DNA of 64,000 bases from Mycolicibacterium goodii (GCF_001187505.1 NZ_CP012150.1:1984001-2048000); one strand, 5' to 3'. Positions 36,174 through 45,721 are shown, counted from the stretch's first letter. The notes: generated by a model not told the origin, from the letters alone. Numbers and translations: made by a program.

Positions 36174-37559
36174 ATGACCAATATATCGGTTGCATGGCGG
36201 CTTCCCACCGGGCTGGACGACGTGCGGCTCCCGCTGGTCGCAGACGTCGACGTGGCGGTGGTCGGCGCGGGTGCCGCGGGAGTCGCCGCCGCAACGACTG
36301 CCGCCGAGGCGGGCCTGTCGGTGATCGTCGTGGAGAAGTACGGGTTCGCCGGCGGCGCGGCCGTGGCCGGGATGTCCGGAACCATCTGCGGGATGTATCT
36401 GGCCTCGGACCACAAGGGGCGACCGGAGCGCGTCGTTCACGGATTCACCGAGCGGTTCGCCGGGGAGCTGGCCGTGCGCGGCGGTCTCACCGCGCCGCAG
36501 CGATACGGCAAGACTTTCACGGTCGCGCACGATCCGTTGGTGTGGCGCGAGGTCGCGGACGACCTGCTGACCGCCGCAGGCGTCCGCATCCTCTATCACA
36601 CGCAGGTGATCGATGTGCTGACCGAGGGCGAGGCATACCGGGGGTTGATCCTGGCGTCGAACGCCGGTGTCGGCGTGATCCGGGCGGCCCGGATCATCGA
36701 CGCCTCCGGCGACGGCGCGGTGGTCTCCCGCGGTGGCGGCAGCTACCGGTTCGGTGACCACGGTCGAATTCAGAACCCCACCATGTTCTTCCGGCTCGGC
36801 AACGTCGACCTGCACGCCTTCTGGTCCGCATGGGGACCCAACACCATTTCTCCGCAATGGGTTTCAGACGCCATCGACGAGGCCAGGGCAGCGGGGTTGG
36901 ATCTGCCCCGGAACAAGATCTGGATCTTCGACACCACCCGTGCGGGCGAGTTGCTCGTCAACGCGACCCGGTTGACCGCACCGGATGGCCGCATGCTCAA
37001 CGTGATCGACCCGGCCGACTTCACCATTGCCGAGGTCGAGGGCCGTCGACAGGTTCGCGCCTACGCCCGGTTCCTCACCGAATCGGTACCCGGATGTGCG
37101 CAGGCCTTCGTGGTGGACACCGGCGTCGAAGCCGGCATCCGCCAGACCCGCACCGTGGACTGCATCGCCACGCTGCGCGACAGCGACGTCGTCGACGGCA
37201 CCAAACGCGACGACGGCATCTGCCGATCACCCTGGCCGATCGAATTGCACGACGGCGAAAGGCCGAAACTCCACTGGCTTCTGGACGACTACTACGACGT
37301 CCCCTACGGCGCGTTGGTCCCTCGACACGGTGAGAACATCATCGTGGCCGGTCGCTGCTTGAGCGCCGAACACCAGGCACTCGCCTCCGCCAGGGTGACC
37401 GCTCAGTGCTTCGAGTACGGCCATGCCGCCGCGGTGGCCACCGCACTGTCGCTCGATCGCGGCACCGCCTACCGCCATCTGGACCCCTTCGACATCCAGA
37501 CCCGGATGATCGCCAACGGAAGCGCGTTGCAAACCCCTCAACGACAGGAAGCGCAGTGA
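36174..37559 (+). CDS. FAD-dependent oxidoreductase (FAD_oxidored family)
   Basis: About 461 residues. The FAD-binding fold is VAVVGAGAAGVAAATTAAEAGLSVIVVEKYGFAGGAA near the N-terminus. The family's C-terminal block is YDVPYGALVPRHGENIIVAGRCLSAEHQALASARVTAQC. Such proteins act on diverse organic acids or alcohols. ATG 36174 is chosen; ATG 36159 in the same frame is also possible. The stop overlaps the dehydratase start (GTGA). With a dehydratase and an MHS-type transporter it forms a catabolic operon for an unknown hydroxy-acid or sugar acid. Confidence 0.82.
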   Translation: MTNISVAWRLPTGLDDVRLPLVADVDVAVVGAGAAGVAAATTAAEAGLSVIVVEKYGFAGGAAVAGMSGTICGMYLASDHKGRPERVVHGFTERFAGELAVRGGLTAPQRYGKTFTVAHDPLVWREVADDLLTAAGVRILYHTQVIDVLTEGEAYRGLILASNAGVGVIRAARIIDASGDGAVVSRGGGSYRFGDHGRIQNPTMFFRLGNVDLHAFWSAWGPNTISPQWVSDAIDEARAAGLDLPRNKIWIFDTTRAGELLVNATRLTAPDGRMLNVIDPADFTIAEVEGRRQVRAYARFLTESVPGCAQAFVVDTGVEAGIRQTRTVDCIATLRDSDVVDGTKRDDGICRSPWPIELHDGERPKLHWLLDDYYDVPYGALVPRHGENIIVAGRCLSAEHQALASARVTAQCFEYGHAAAVATALSLDRGTAYRHLDPFDIQTRMIANGSALQTPQRQEAQ

Positions 37560-39250
37560 CCGACAACTTCGAACGAGCTGGCGCGCCAGGCGAACTACGC
37601 AGCAACTTCACCCCGGGCAGCACCCGGTGGGCGGTCCGGCGCGCCCAATGGAGCGCCATGGGAATCGATCGGCGCGACCAGCACAAGCCCAAGATCGCCA
37701 TTGTCAACACCTCGTCGAAGTTGTCGGTGTGCTTCGCTCATCTCGATGACGTGGCGGTGCGGGTCGCCGAGGCCGTACGCGCCGCCGGCGGTCTCCCGTT
37801 CGAGATCCGCACCACGGCGCCAAGCGATTTCGTCACCAGCGCCGGTCGGAAGGCCCGTTACCTGATGCCCACCCGCGATCTCATCGTCAACGATGTCGAG
37901 GCCGCGGTGGAGGGCGCGGTGCTCGACGGGGTGGTGTTTCTCTCGTCGTGCGACAAGACGACACCGGCGCACCTGATGGCCGCGGCACGGCTGGACCTGC
38001 CCGCCATCGTCGTCATCGGCGGCTACCAACGCGGTGGGACCTGGAGCGGATGCTCGGTGGACATCGACACCGTGTACGAATCGGTCGGCGCCCTGGCCGC
38101 GGGCACGATGACCGTCGACGAACTGGGTGAGCTGGCCGACCGTGCGATCGAGGGACCCGGAGTGTGCGCCGGGCTGGCCACCGCCAACACCATGCACTGC
38201 CTGGCCGAAGCCCTCGGCATGACCGTGGCGGGATCGGCGCCGGTGCGGGCCAATTCGGATCGGATGCTGGCCAACGCGACGGCAGCCGGGCACCGCATCG
38301 TGGAGATGGTCGAACAGAACCTCACCGCACGCCAGGTCATCACCGCGGAGTCGATCGAGAATGCCGTCGAAGTGGCGCTGGCCCTCGGCGGCTCGGTGAA
38401 CTGCATCCGCCACCTCGCGGCGATCTCCGCCGAGGCAGACCTCGACCTCGATGTGGTGGCGCTGTTCGAGAAGCACGGCGCCGACGCGGTGCAGCTGGCG
38501 GCGATCCGGCCCAACGGTGCGCACCAGGTGTGGGATCTCGACGAGGTGGGTGGCGTCCAGACCGTCATGCGCACCCTGCTGCCCCGGCTGCATGGCGATG
38601 CGCTCACCGTCGATGGCCGTACCGTCGCGCAGCGCGCCGAAAGCGCGCACCCTGCCGACGGCGACGTGCTGCACCCGATCGACGATCCCGTCAACGACGA
38701 ACCCGGCCTGATCATCCTGCGCGGCTCACTGGCGCCGGACGGCTCGATCGTCAAGGTTGCAGGCGTGGGGAAGGCGACCCGGCGGCAGTTCGAAGGCCCG
38801 GCAAAGGTTTTCGTGGGGGAGGACGACGCGATTGCCGCCCTGGGCGACGACCGAATCCAGCGGGGTGACGTCATCGTGCTGCGTGGCATGGGCCCACGTG
38901 GAGGCCCGGGAACGGTGTTCGCGGCGAGTTTCGTCGCCGCGCTGAACGGGGCCGGACTCGGCGGCCATGTCGCGGTGGTGACCGACGGGGAGCTCTCCGG
39001 GCTCAACCACGGCCTCGTGGTCGGGCAGGTCATGCCGGAAGCCGCCGACGGCGGCCCGCTGGCGGGGCTCGAGGACGGGGACACCGTCTCGATCGACCTG
39101 GACGCGCGCCGGATCGACAGCCACCCGGTGCGCGACGGTGAACCGGTGCGGGCCACCGGAGAAAAACCCGAACGCGGGTGGCTGGGCCAGTACGCGGCCC
39201 TGGTCGGCCCGGTGCAGCGCGGTGCGGTACTGCGCAGGCCACAGAACTGA
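37556..39250 (+). CDS. IlvD/Edd family dehydratase
   Basis: A 564-residue iron-sulfur dehydratase. The cluster cysteines are seen in SSCDKTTPAHL (conserved CDK) and in GPGVCAGLATANTM; a third is probable in FAHLDD-type context (SVCFAHL). The C-terminal conserved segment is GMGPRGGPGT and VTDGELSGLNHGLVVG. The family removes water from dihydroxy-acids or aldonic acids. Because it sits in a catabolic operon, a sugar-acid (aldonate) dehydratase is more likely than biosynthetic IlvD. GTG 37556 overlaps the flavoprotein stop. Confidence 0.87.
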   Translation: MTDNFERAGAPGELRSNFTPGSTRWAVRRAQWSAMGIDRRDQHKPKIAIVNTSSKLSVCFAHLDDVAVRVAEAVRAAGGLPFEIRTTAPSDFVTSAGRKARYLMPTRDLIVNDVEAAVEGAVLDGVVFLSSCDKTTPAHLMAAARLDLPAIVVIGGYQRGGTWSGCSVDIDTVYESVGALAAGTMTVDELGELADRAIEGPGVCAGLATANTMHCLAEALGMTVAGSAPVRANSDRMLANATAAGHRIVEMVEQNLTARQVITAESIENAVEVALALGGSVNCIRHLAAISAEADLDLDVVALFEKHGADAVQLAAIRPNGAHQVWDLDEVGGVQTVMRTLLPRLHGDALTVDGRTVAQRAESAHPADGDVLHPIDDPVNDEPGLIILRGSLAPDGSIVKVAGVGKATRRQFEGPAKVFVGEDDAIAALGDDRIQRGDVIVLRGMGPRGGPGTVFAASFVAALNGAGLGGHVAVVTDGELSGLNHGLVVGQVMPEAADGGPLAGLEDGDTVSIDLDARRIDSHPVRDGEPVRATGEKPERGWLGQYAALVGPVQRGAVLRRPQN

Positions 39251-39276
39251 TCCCGCCGAGCCGAAGGAGCCATGTC

Positions 39277-40650
39277 ATGAGCAGTGCCGCCGACAACACC
39301 GAGAAGGCGCCCAACCAGGCCCGCAAGGCCGGCATCGCCGCGCTGGTCGGTACCACCTTGGAGTGGTACGACTTCCTCATCTACGGCACGGCCGCCGCGC
39401 TCGTGCTCAACACGCAGTTCTTTCCCGGTGTGAACCCGACGGCCGGTACGTTGGCGGCCTTCGCGTCCTATGCCGTCGGGTTCCTGGCGCGTCCGCTCGG
39501 CGGCATCGTGCTCGGCAACATGGGAGACCGGCTGGGCCGCAAACGGATGCTCGTCTTCACCATCGTGCTGATGGGTGTGGCGACAACGCTGATCGGTGTC
39601 CTGCCGAACTACGACACCATCGGCGTCCTCGCGCCGGTGCTGTTGATCGTGCTGCGGCTGCTGCAGGGCTTCGGCGCGGGCGGGGAGTACGCCGGGGCGG
39701 TCGTGCTGTCGGTCGAGCACGGTGATCAGCAGCGACGGGGCATGGCCGGCGCCTGGGCGCCAACAGGTTTCGCCATAGCGACGTTGTTGTCCACCGGCGT
39801 GTTCCAACTCGCCACACTGCTACCCGACGACGCCTTCCACAGCTGGGGCTGGCGGGTGCCGTTCCTGCTCGGCGCGGTACTGCTGGTGGTCGGATACTTC
39901 ATCCGCCGCAGCATCGACGAGACCCAGGCGTACGAGAACGCCGTCGCGGCGGAGGCCGACGGAAACGCCGAGCAGACCAAGATCCCGGTCCTGGAGGCGA
40001 TTCGACGTAGCCCGCGCAGTTTCCTCGTGGTGGTCGGTTCCCGGCTGGCCGAGAACGGTTTCGCGTACCTGTTCCCGGTGTTCGCGGTGGGATTCGCGGT
40101 GAACTCACTGGGCGTGTCGAGTAGCACCACGCTGCTGGCGGTGGTGATCGCGTCCGCGGTGCAGATCGGGGCGATACCGGTATGGGCCAGCGTCAGCGAC
40201 CGCATCGGCCGCCGACCGGTGTACGCCGCCGGCGCACTGATCTCGGTGCTGTGGCTGGTGCCGTTCTTCCTAATGCTCGAAACCCTCAGCCCGGCGCTGC
40301 TCGTGCTCGGCTTCGTCGTGGGTCTGGGCATTCTCTACCCGGCGATGCTCGCACCCCAGGCCGCCTACTACGCCGAGCTGTTCGACACCCGAACTCGGCT
40401 GTCGGGGTTCGCATTCGCCCGCGAGATCGGTTCGGTGCTGGCCGGAGGATTCCTGCCGCTGATCGCCACGGCGCTGGTCGCGGCGTTCGGGCACTGGTGG
40501 GTCATCGTCGTCTACCTCGGCATCCTCACGCTGCTCACCCTGGTCGCACTGGCCTACGGGCCGGAAACCAACCGCAGGGACATCGTGTCGGCGACCGCCG
40601 GCGATGCGCGGGTCCCAGGCGCCGACGCTCGTGTGCCCACAGGCGAGTGA
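39277..40650 (+). CDS. MFS metabolite:H+ symporter
   Basis: A 457-residue transporter with 12 predicted helices. The N-terminal signature GTTLEWYDFLIYGTAAALVLN and GNMGDRLGRKRML (the A-motif between helices 2 and 3) place it in the MHS/shikimate-proline-betaine subfamily. ATG 39277 follows AAGGAG. It ends the FAD-enzyme/dehydratase operon and likely imports its substrate, an organic acid. Confidence 0.9.
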   Translation: MSSAADNTEKAPNQARKAGIAALVGTTLEWYDFLIYGTAAALVLNTQFFPGVNPTAGTLAAFASYAVGFLARPLGGIVLGNMGDRLGRKRMLVFTIVLMGVATTLIGVLPNYDTIGVLAPVLLIVLRLLQGFGAGGEYAGAVVLSVEHGDQQRRGMAGAWAPTGFAIATLLSTGVFQLATLLPDDAFHSWGWRVPFLLGAVLLVVGYFIRRSIDETQAYENAVAAEADGNAEQTKIPVLEAIRRSPRSFLVVVGSRLAENGFAYLFPVFAVGFAVNSLGVSSSTTLLAVVIASAVQIGAIPVWASVSDRIGRRPVYAAGALISVLWLVPFFLMLETLSPALLVLGFVVGLGILYPAMLAPQAAYYAELFDTRTRLSGFAFAREIGSVLAGGFLPLIATALVAAFGHWWVIVVYLGILTLLTLVALAYGPETNRRDIVSATAGDARVPGADARVPTGE

Positions 40651-40667
40651 GTCAGTCGAAGATGTCG

Positions 40668-40928
40668 GTGGATCACCGGGTTCGGCACCTACGGTGTGTA
40701 CCGGCCGCGTGAGCAAGTGGATACGGGCCAGGTCGGCACAGAGTACATCGTCGGCGGTCGAGTCGCGGCTGACCTGACCGTCGCAGCCGTCGCGATCGAC
40801 GGCCACGATTTCGCGTGGAACACAACGCAATACGGCCGGAATGTCGGGATGCCAGCGGTTGGGTCCGGCTCCGGGATCCTCGTGAGCGGCCGACCCAGAT
40901 CGACAGCGATCTCGTGCGTGACATTCAT
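40668..40928 (-). pseudogene. Relic of acetamidase/formamidase N-terminus
   Basis: Minus-strand similarity to the FmdA/AmdA family is spread over two frames. MNVTHEIAVDLGRPLT starts at ATG 40928, overlapping the amidase stop (ATGA). A shifted frame then reads EDPGAGPNRWHPDIPAVLR ... DGQVSRDSTADDV ... GAEPGD, the classic formamidase N-terminus. The similarity ends near 40690, so only about 80 codons survive, with one small indel near 40870. The gene was probably the second member of the amidase operon before it was deleted. Confidence 0.75.
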
Positions 40929-42457
40929 GGTGCGCCCACTTTCGGCGGGAGGAGGAACCCGCCGGTCGCCTTTTCATAGGCGTGCGCGACGCGTAACACG
41001 GTGGCGTCGTCGAAATGGCGACCGACGATCATCATGCCCGTCGGCAGGCCGTCCACCAGGCCCGCCGGGACACTGCAAGCTGGGTGCCCGGAGACGTCGA
41101 AACCGGCGGTGTTGGCCATCATCTCCAGTGCTCGGGCCAGATATTCGTCGCGGGGAGCGTCGGCTACCGGGATCGGGGTGGCCACCAGCGGCGTGGTCGG
41201 CATGACGATGACGTCGAAACGTGACAGCGCGTCGTCATACGCAGCCCGCAACCGGGGGACCAGATTGCGGGCCTTCGCGTAGTGCGCGCCGTGGTGGCGT
41301 TGAATGGTGTGCCGCCCGGTCAAAAGCACCAGCTTTACGGTGTCCGGCAACAGTGTGCCGTCCGCCTGCCGGCGGGAACCGAAATGTTCGATCAACGCAG
41401 GGTCGTACGCTCCCTGCCAGTTCATGCCGTATCCATTACCGTCGATCATCTGGGTCGTCGCACCTTCCACGGCGATCACATCCCAGATCTTGCGGCCGTG
41501 TTTGTGCCACGGAATCGACACGTCTTCACAGTGCATTCCCTGGGTACGCAGCACATCGACCGCGCGGCGAACGGCGTCGTCCACACCTGGTACCGCCTCG
41601 GGGTGGCCGAAGCCTTCGCGCAGCACGCCGACCCGCATCCCGGCCACCGGTCGCTGCAGTTGCGCAACGTAGTCGGGCACGGTGACGTCGGTCGGCTGAC
41701 GAGGGTCGAGGCCATCCCTTCCGGCGATGACCCCGAGAAGCAGGGCCGCGTCGGCGACGGTGCGTGTCATGGGGCCGAGATGGTCCAAGGTTTGTTCGAT
41801 GGGGAAGGCGCCGGTGTAGGGGACAAGACCGTGAGTTGGTTTGTGGCCGACGATTCCGGTGAAAGCGGCCGGCAGGCGTACCGAACCTCCCTGGTCGCCG
41901 CCGGTGGCGATGTCGACAATGCCGGCCGCGACCAATGCCGCGCTGCCACTCGACGAACCACCGGTGGTCCGGTTCGGATCCCAGGGGTTTCGTACGGGTC
42001 CGGTGGCCGAGGTGTGTGAAGCTCCGGAAAAGCAGAGATCTTCGCACACTGCCTTTCCCGCGATCGTTGCACCGGCAGCCAACATTCGGGTGACGACGGT
42101 GGCGTCCCTGTCTGGAACGAACCCCGCCAACGCGGCAGACCCGTTCATCATCGGTACACCCGCCACGGCGGTGTTGTCCTTGACGGCGACTGTGCGGCCG
42201 GCGAGCGGACCGTCTCCGCTCTCGGTGATATCGCACGTGACGTACCAGGCTGCGAACGGATTGTGGTCAGGCCTGCCCCAGGAACGCGTCACCGCGTGCG
42301 GACGTATCTGTTCGTGAAGCTCGTCGACGAGGTCCCACGAACTCAGGACTTCCTTGATGTGCGGGACGAATTCGGCGAGTTCGTCGTCGGAGAGTCCAAG
42401 ACCGTATGTGTCTGAGATGGGAGACAACTCGGTGATGCTCGGGGGATGAAAGGGCAT
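40925..42457 (-). CDS. Amidase, amidase-signature family
   Basis: A 510-residue hydrolase with the Ser-cisSer-Lys triad: Lys in VAVKDNTAVAGVPMM, the Gly/Ser-rich GGSSSGSAALVAAG, and the nucleophile Ser in DQGGSVRLPAAFTGIVGHKPTHG. It hydrolyses an amide to acid and ammonia. ATG 42457 follows AGGAG. It is downstream of an ABC importer on the same strand, so the imported compound may be an amide, and the adjacent formamidase relic supports nitrogen scavenging. The substrate is unknown. Confidence 0.88.
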   Translation of the reverse strand: MPFHPPSITELSPISDTYGLGLSDDELAEFVPHIKEVLSSWDLVDELHEQIRPHAVTRSWGRPDHNPFAAWYVTCDITESGDGPLAGRTVAVKDNTAVAGVPMMNGSAALAGFVPDRDATVVTRMLAAGATIAGKAVCEDLCFSGASHTSATGPVRNPWDPNRTTGGSSSGSAALVAAGIVDIATGGDQGGSVRLPAAFTGIVGHKPTHGLVPYTGAFPIEQTLDHLGPMTRTVADAALLLGVIAGRDGLDPRQPTDVTVPDYVAQLQRPVAGMRVGVLREGFGHPEAVPGVDDAVRRAVDVLRTQGMHCEDVSIPWHKHGRKIWDVIAVEGATTQMIDGNGYGMNWQGAYDPALIEHFGSRRQADGTLLPDTVKLVLLTGRHTIQRHHGAHYAKARNLVPRLRAAYDDALSRFDVIVMPTTPLVATPIPVADAPRDEYLARALEMMANTAGFDVSGHPACSVPAGLVDGLPTGMMIVGRHFDDATVLRVAHAYEKATGGFLLPPKVGAP

Positions 42458-42493
42458 GTCTGGCTCCTGTTCGGGTGTCGGGAGAAGGGCCGG

Positions 42494-43528
42494 TCAGTCG
42501 GTTTCGAGAGCCGTGCGAGCGTTCGCGGCCAGGTCGGTGTTCACGTTGTTCTCGTATGAGGTGGCATCTGACGGATACGCGGCGATGTTCTTGGTGAACA
42601 GGGAGATCCGCATGTTGTTGTCCCAGGATTGCCGGGTCACGGTGACATCTTCGGCATAGCCTCTGGCCTCGATCTCACGTTGAACAGCCGCCTCGATCAC
42701 TTCGCGGGAGAGGTCGGGGAAGTACTCGGTTGCGATATCGACGGTTGCTTGGGGTTCGGAGTAGATGAACCTCGCCGCTTTGGCGATCGCGGTGACGACT
42801 CCTTGAGCCGCCTCGGGGTGCTCCTGAAGATAGCGTTCGGTGGTCGTCAGGCTGGAGAAGGCAAAAGGATTCCAACTGGGGTTCGCCGCGAAGGAGTAGA
42901 CGACGTCAAGGTTCTGATCGACGACGGCCTGGCTGACGGTGGGTTCGAAAGACAGTGCGTAATCGGCCTGCCCGCTGGCTACGGCGGCGAGCTCACTGCC
43001 CAACGCCACATTGACCAAAGTGACGTCCCGCAGTTTGTCCTGTTCGATCAGGTACTTCATGAATGCCCAACTCGTATCCGGTTCGGGGCTCACCGCTACC
43101 TTCTTGCCCACGAATATCGAGGAGTTGTCGAGGGTGCCGTCCGTGTTCTCCCGGCCGATGACGAAGACCGACGGTGCGTTCTGGATGGCGGCCACCACGA
43201 CCCCTGGTCCGTCGTTCTCGTGAGACTTGGGCACGAAAACCGGATCCTGGATCGAGAAGTCAGCCGAGCCGCCCAGTACCGCGGTCCAGGACTGCGTTCC
43301 ACCCCCGCCGGTGGCGATGTCGACGCGAACGTTCTGCTCTTCGAAGTAACCCTTCTCCTTTGCAACGTAGAGCGGTAGGTAGAGCAGGGACTGAAACGCC
43401 TGGCTGATGCGAACTGTCGCGCTGCCGTCGGCGCCCTCAGTCGCACCGCCGGCACAACCGCCGACGAACATCATGGTCAACGCGACGACGAGTGCGGCAG
43501 CGGCCGACCGAAGGTGTTTTGCGTTCAT
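42494..43528 (-). CDS. ABC substrate-binding lipoprotein (NMT1/SsuA-like)
   Basis: A 344-residue lipoprotein. The signal peptide ends at lipobox FVGGC, and the mature part has the NMT1/THI5-like fold: LYLPLYVAKEKGYFEEQNVRVDI, GGGGTQSWTAVLGGSADFSI. Relatives bind sulfonates, nitrate, taurine or pyrimidine precursors. It is the first-encountered partner of the adjacent permease and ATPase, and is followed by the amidase gene. I cannot distinguish the ligand from sequence. Confidence 0.88.
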   Translation of the reverse strand: MNAKHLRSAAAALVVALTMMFVGGCAGGATEGADGSATVRISQAFQSLLYLPLYVAKEKGYFEEQNVRVDIATGGGGTQSWTAVLGGSADFSIQDPVFVPKSHENDGPGVVVAAIQNAPSVFVIGRENTDGTLDNSSIFVGKKVAVSPEPDTSWAFMKYLIEQDKLRDVTLVNVALGSELAAVASGQADYALSFEPTVSQAVVDQNLDVVYSFAANPSWNPFAFSSLTTTERYLQEHPEAAQGVVTAIAKAARFIYSEPQATVDIATEYFPDLSREVIEAAVQREIEARGYAEDVTVTRQSWDNNMRISLFTKNIAAYPSDATSYENNVNTDLAANARTALETD

Positions 43529-43540
43529 GTTCAGAACCTT

Positions 43541-44374
43541 TCAGGACTTCTGATGGCGGCCGAGGGTGCGCTCGAGCCCGGCGACGAAAAGGTTGAAAAC
43601 GAGCACCATGACCATCACGATCGAGATGCCTGCGATGACGAGCGTGATGGTGAAGTTCGAACTGCCGCGAAGGATCATGTGTCCCACGCCGGCGTCGGAA
43701 CTGATGTATTCGCCGACGATCGCTCCGACAAGGGCGAAGCCGATGTTGAGTTTCAGGCCGGAAACCACCCAGGACATCGCCGAGGGCACGACGAGCTTGC
43801 GGAAGATCTGCGACCGAGTGGCCCCGAAGGACTTCATCAGATTGACCAGGTCGGGGTCGGTCCGGCGAGCGCCGCTGTACGACGTGGTCAGGGATACGAC
43901 CACGCAGGAGAATGCGACGATCACCACTTTGGACGTCATCTCCGTGCCGAACCAGATGATCGTCAGAGGTGCTACGGCCAACACCGGGATCGAGCCGATT
44001 GCCGCGATGAACGGAGCCGTGAGATCGGCGACGAACTGTGAGTACCACAGCAGCAGCCCCAACGCGGAGCCGCCGACAGCGCCGACCAGAAACCCAAGTA
44101 TGACTTCGGAACTCGTCACGCCGATGTCGGTCCACAATTCACCGGAGACGGCACGCTTGTGCAGCACGTTCCATACTCCGCTGGGGCTACCGAACAGAAA
44201 GGAGCTGATGGCTCCGCTTCGCGCGCCCAATTCCCAGGCGGCCAGGGCAGATATCACGATCCCGCCCTGAAGGGCATGGAGAATGACCCGCCTTCTGCCC
44301 GGTGAGGGTGCCGAGGTGCGGCGTCGGCTGGGCTGCGGGTCGGCGGCGGCTCGCTGAGGCAGTACGGTCGTCAT
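43541..44374 (-). CDS. ABC permease (SsuC/TauC-like)
   Basis: A 277-residue membrane protein with about six helices and the EAA loop MKSFGATRSQIFRKLVVPSAMSWVVSGL. ATG 44374 follows AAGGAG and removes an Arg/Ser-rich pseudo-extension. It belongs with the downstream binding lipoprotein and upstream ATPase in one importer of the nitrate/sulfonate/taurine class. Confidence 0.9.
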   Translation of the reverse strand: MTTVLPQRAAADPQPSRRRTSAPSPGRRRVILHALQGGIVISALAAWELGARSGAISSFLFGSPSGVWNVLHKRAVSGELWTDIGVTSSEVILGFLVGAVGGSALGLLLWYSQFVADLTAPFIAAIGSIPVLAVAPLTIIWFGTEMTSKVVIVAFSCVVVSLTTSYSGARRTDPDLVNLMKSFGATRSQIFRKLVVPSAMSWVVSGLKLNIGFALVGAIVGEYISSDAGVGHMILRGSSNFTITLVIAGISIVMVMVLVFNLFVAGLERTLGRHQKS

Positions 44375-44417
44375 CGGCTCTCCTTCGGGAAGCTGCGCAC
44401 TCTGAGGGGGCCGGGTG

Positions 44418-45257
44418 TCATGCTGCACCCGATTTCTGGCCGATTCCGCGCCAGATCTTTTCGTAGAACTCGTTGAAGCGCGGGGCCAGTCGCCTTTCAT
44501 TGATGTCGGTACTGGTGGTTCCGAGGTCGATCGGAAACTCGGAGACGACCTCACCCGGGTGAGCCTTGAGCACATACACGCGGTCAGACATGGTCACCGC
44601 TTCCTCGATGTCGTGTGTCACGGCGACGACGGTCTTCCCGGTGGTTCGCGCCGTCTCGAGGAGCTCACTTTCCAGCGCGATCTTGAGCGGGTAGTCCAAC
44701 GCCTTGTACGCCTCGTCCATGAGGATGATGTCGGGGTCCGTCACCATCGTGCGCATCAGTGCCGCACGCTGTTTCATCCCACCGGAGAGATCTGATGGGT
44801 ACTTGTCCTCGTAACCTTCGAGCTTGTACGTCGCAAACAAGGAACGCGCGCGGGTGCGTGCATCTTTCTTGCGGAGACCGCGCACCTCCAGGCCGAGGAC
44901 GACGTTCTCCAGAACCGTCCGCCAGGGAAACAACAGATCTTTCTGCAGGACGTATCCGATGTGCCGGGATGTCGAGCCGGTGACATCCTCGCCATTGACC
45001 AGCACCGAACCCGCTGTCGGGGGTATCAGTCCGGTGATGATGTTGAACAGGGTTGACTTGCCACAGCCGCTCGGGCCCACGATGGAGACGAACTCGCCGC
45101 GATCGGCGCGCAGACTCAGTCCACGCAGAATCTGGATCGGGCCAGGGTCTGCGGGGTACTCCTTGTCGACGCCCACCACCTCCAATCTGGGTGGAGGCGT
45201 CTGATGTGTCGTGAACGGTTCGTCGGTCAACGAATCAACTGCCGACATATCACTCAT
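44418..45257 (-). CDS. ABC ATPase (SsuB/TauB-like) with atypical D-loop
   Basis: A 279-residue ATPase with Walker A VGPSGCGKST, Q-loop QKDLLFPW, signature DLSGGMKQR and switch His in VTHDIEEA. The region after Walker B reads ILMDEAYKALDYPLK rather than the usual LMDEPFxALD: the Pro and Gly are replaced while the catalytic Asp-Glu pair and ALD are kept. ATG 45257 or 45248 are both possible. It is the first gene of the importer-amidase operon. Confidence 0.87.
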   Translation of the reverse strand: MSDMSAVDSLTDEPFTTHQTPPPRLEVVGVDKEYPADPGPIQILRGLSLRADRGEFVSIVGPSGCGKSTLFNIITGLIPPTAGSVLVNGEDVTGSTSRHIGYVLQKDLLFPWRTVLENVVLGLEVRGLRKKDARTRARSLFATYKLEGYEDKYPSDLSGGMKQRAALMRTMVTDPDIILMDEAYKALDYPLKIALESELLETARTTGKTVVAVTHDIEEAVTMSDRVYVLKAHPGEVVSEFPIDLGTTSTDINERRLAPRFNEFYEKIWRGIGQKSGAA

Positions 45258-45398
45258 ATATCGCGGTCCAATCTCGTGTGTGCAGTTGCGGCGCCGAAGG
45301 TGTGAAAGGGTGCTGGAAGCAGTTGCGGAACGGCCGGTGGCGACCAGATCCTGAATTGTGTTGCACAAAGCGAAGCACATGAAATGTCCGTGAGCAAC

Positions 45399-45476
45399 CG
45401 ATTGCGCAAAAAACTTCGATTGCGAACAAACGATTGCGCAATGTGATCGGCGCCTCGGCAGTGGCCCAATCGCAAC
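45399..45476. promoter_or_regulatory. CGATTGCG direct repeats upstream of ABC-amidase operon
   Basis: CGATTGCGCAA occurs at 45399 and 45431, with CGATTGCGAAC between them at 45417 and an inverted CAATCG near 45467. They lie about 140-220 bp upstream of the ATPase start. Repeats of this kind are usual for a multimeric activator or repressor, so they probably control the transporter operon. Confidence 0.5.
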
Positions 45477-45574
45477 GTCGAAAGCCACGGCGTGGCTCTC
45501 AACCCTCAGGTCGACCCACAACGGTTCGGTGATCGCGATCGACTGCGGGCAAAGGTTGCGGTGGTGCGTCGATC

Positions 45575-45721
45575 TGGCATGGGCGGCCTTCTGCACACCG
45601 GAGAACATGTCGGCGAAAACGGCGTTGTTGGCATCGGGAATTATGAGACCGATTGTCCCGGGGCGTAGTTCAGCTTTTCAGCGGCATGTATTCGTTTACG
45701 TGTGGCTTCCCCACGCTGCCC
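45575..45721 (-). pseudogene. LacI-family regulator relic
   Basis: Minus-strand fragments of a LacI-type repressor. The end of the HTH reads GQRGEATRKRIHAAEKLNYAP (from about 45721). Then, in a shifted frame, the start of the sugar-binding domain reads GTIGLIIPDANNAVFADMFSG and VQKAAHAR (45659 to about 45580). The hinge between them, and everything after HAR, is missing. It is a decayed remnant with no start, in the gap between the ABC-amidase operon and the CMD-domain gene. The rest of 45258-45801 holds the direct repeats and no intact gene. Confidence 0.7.
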
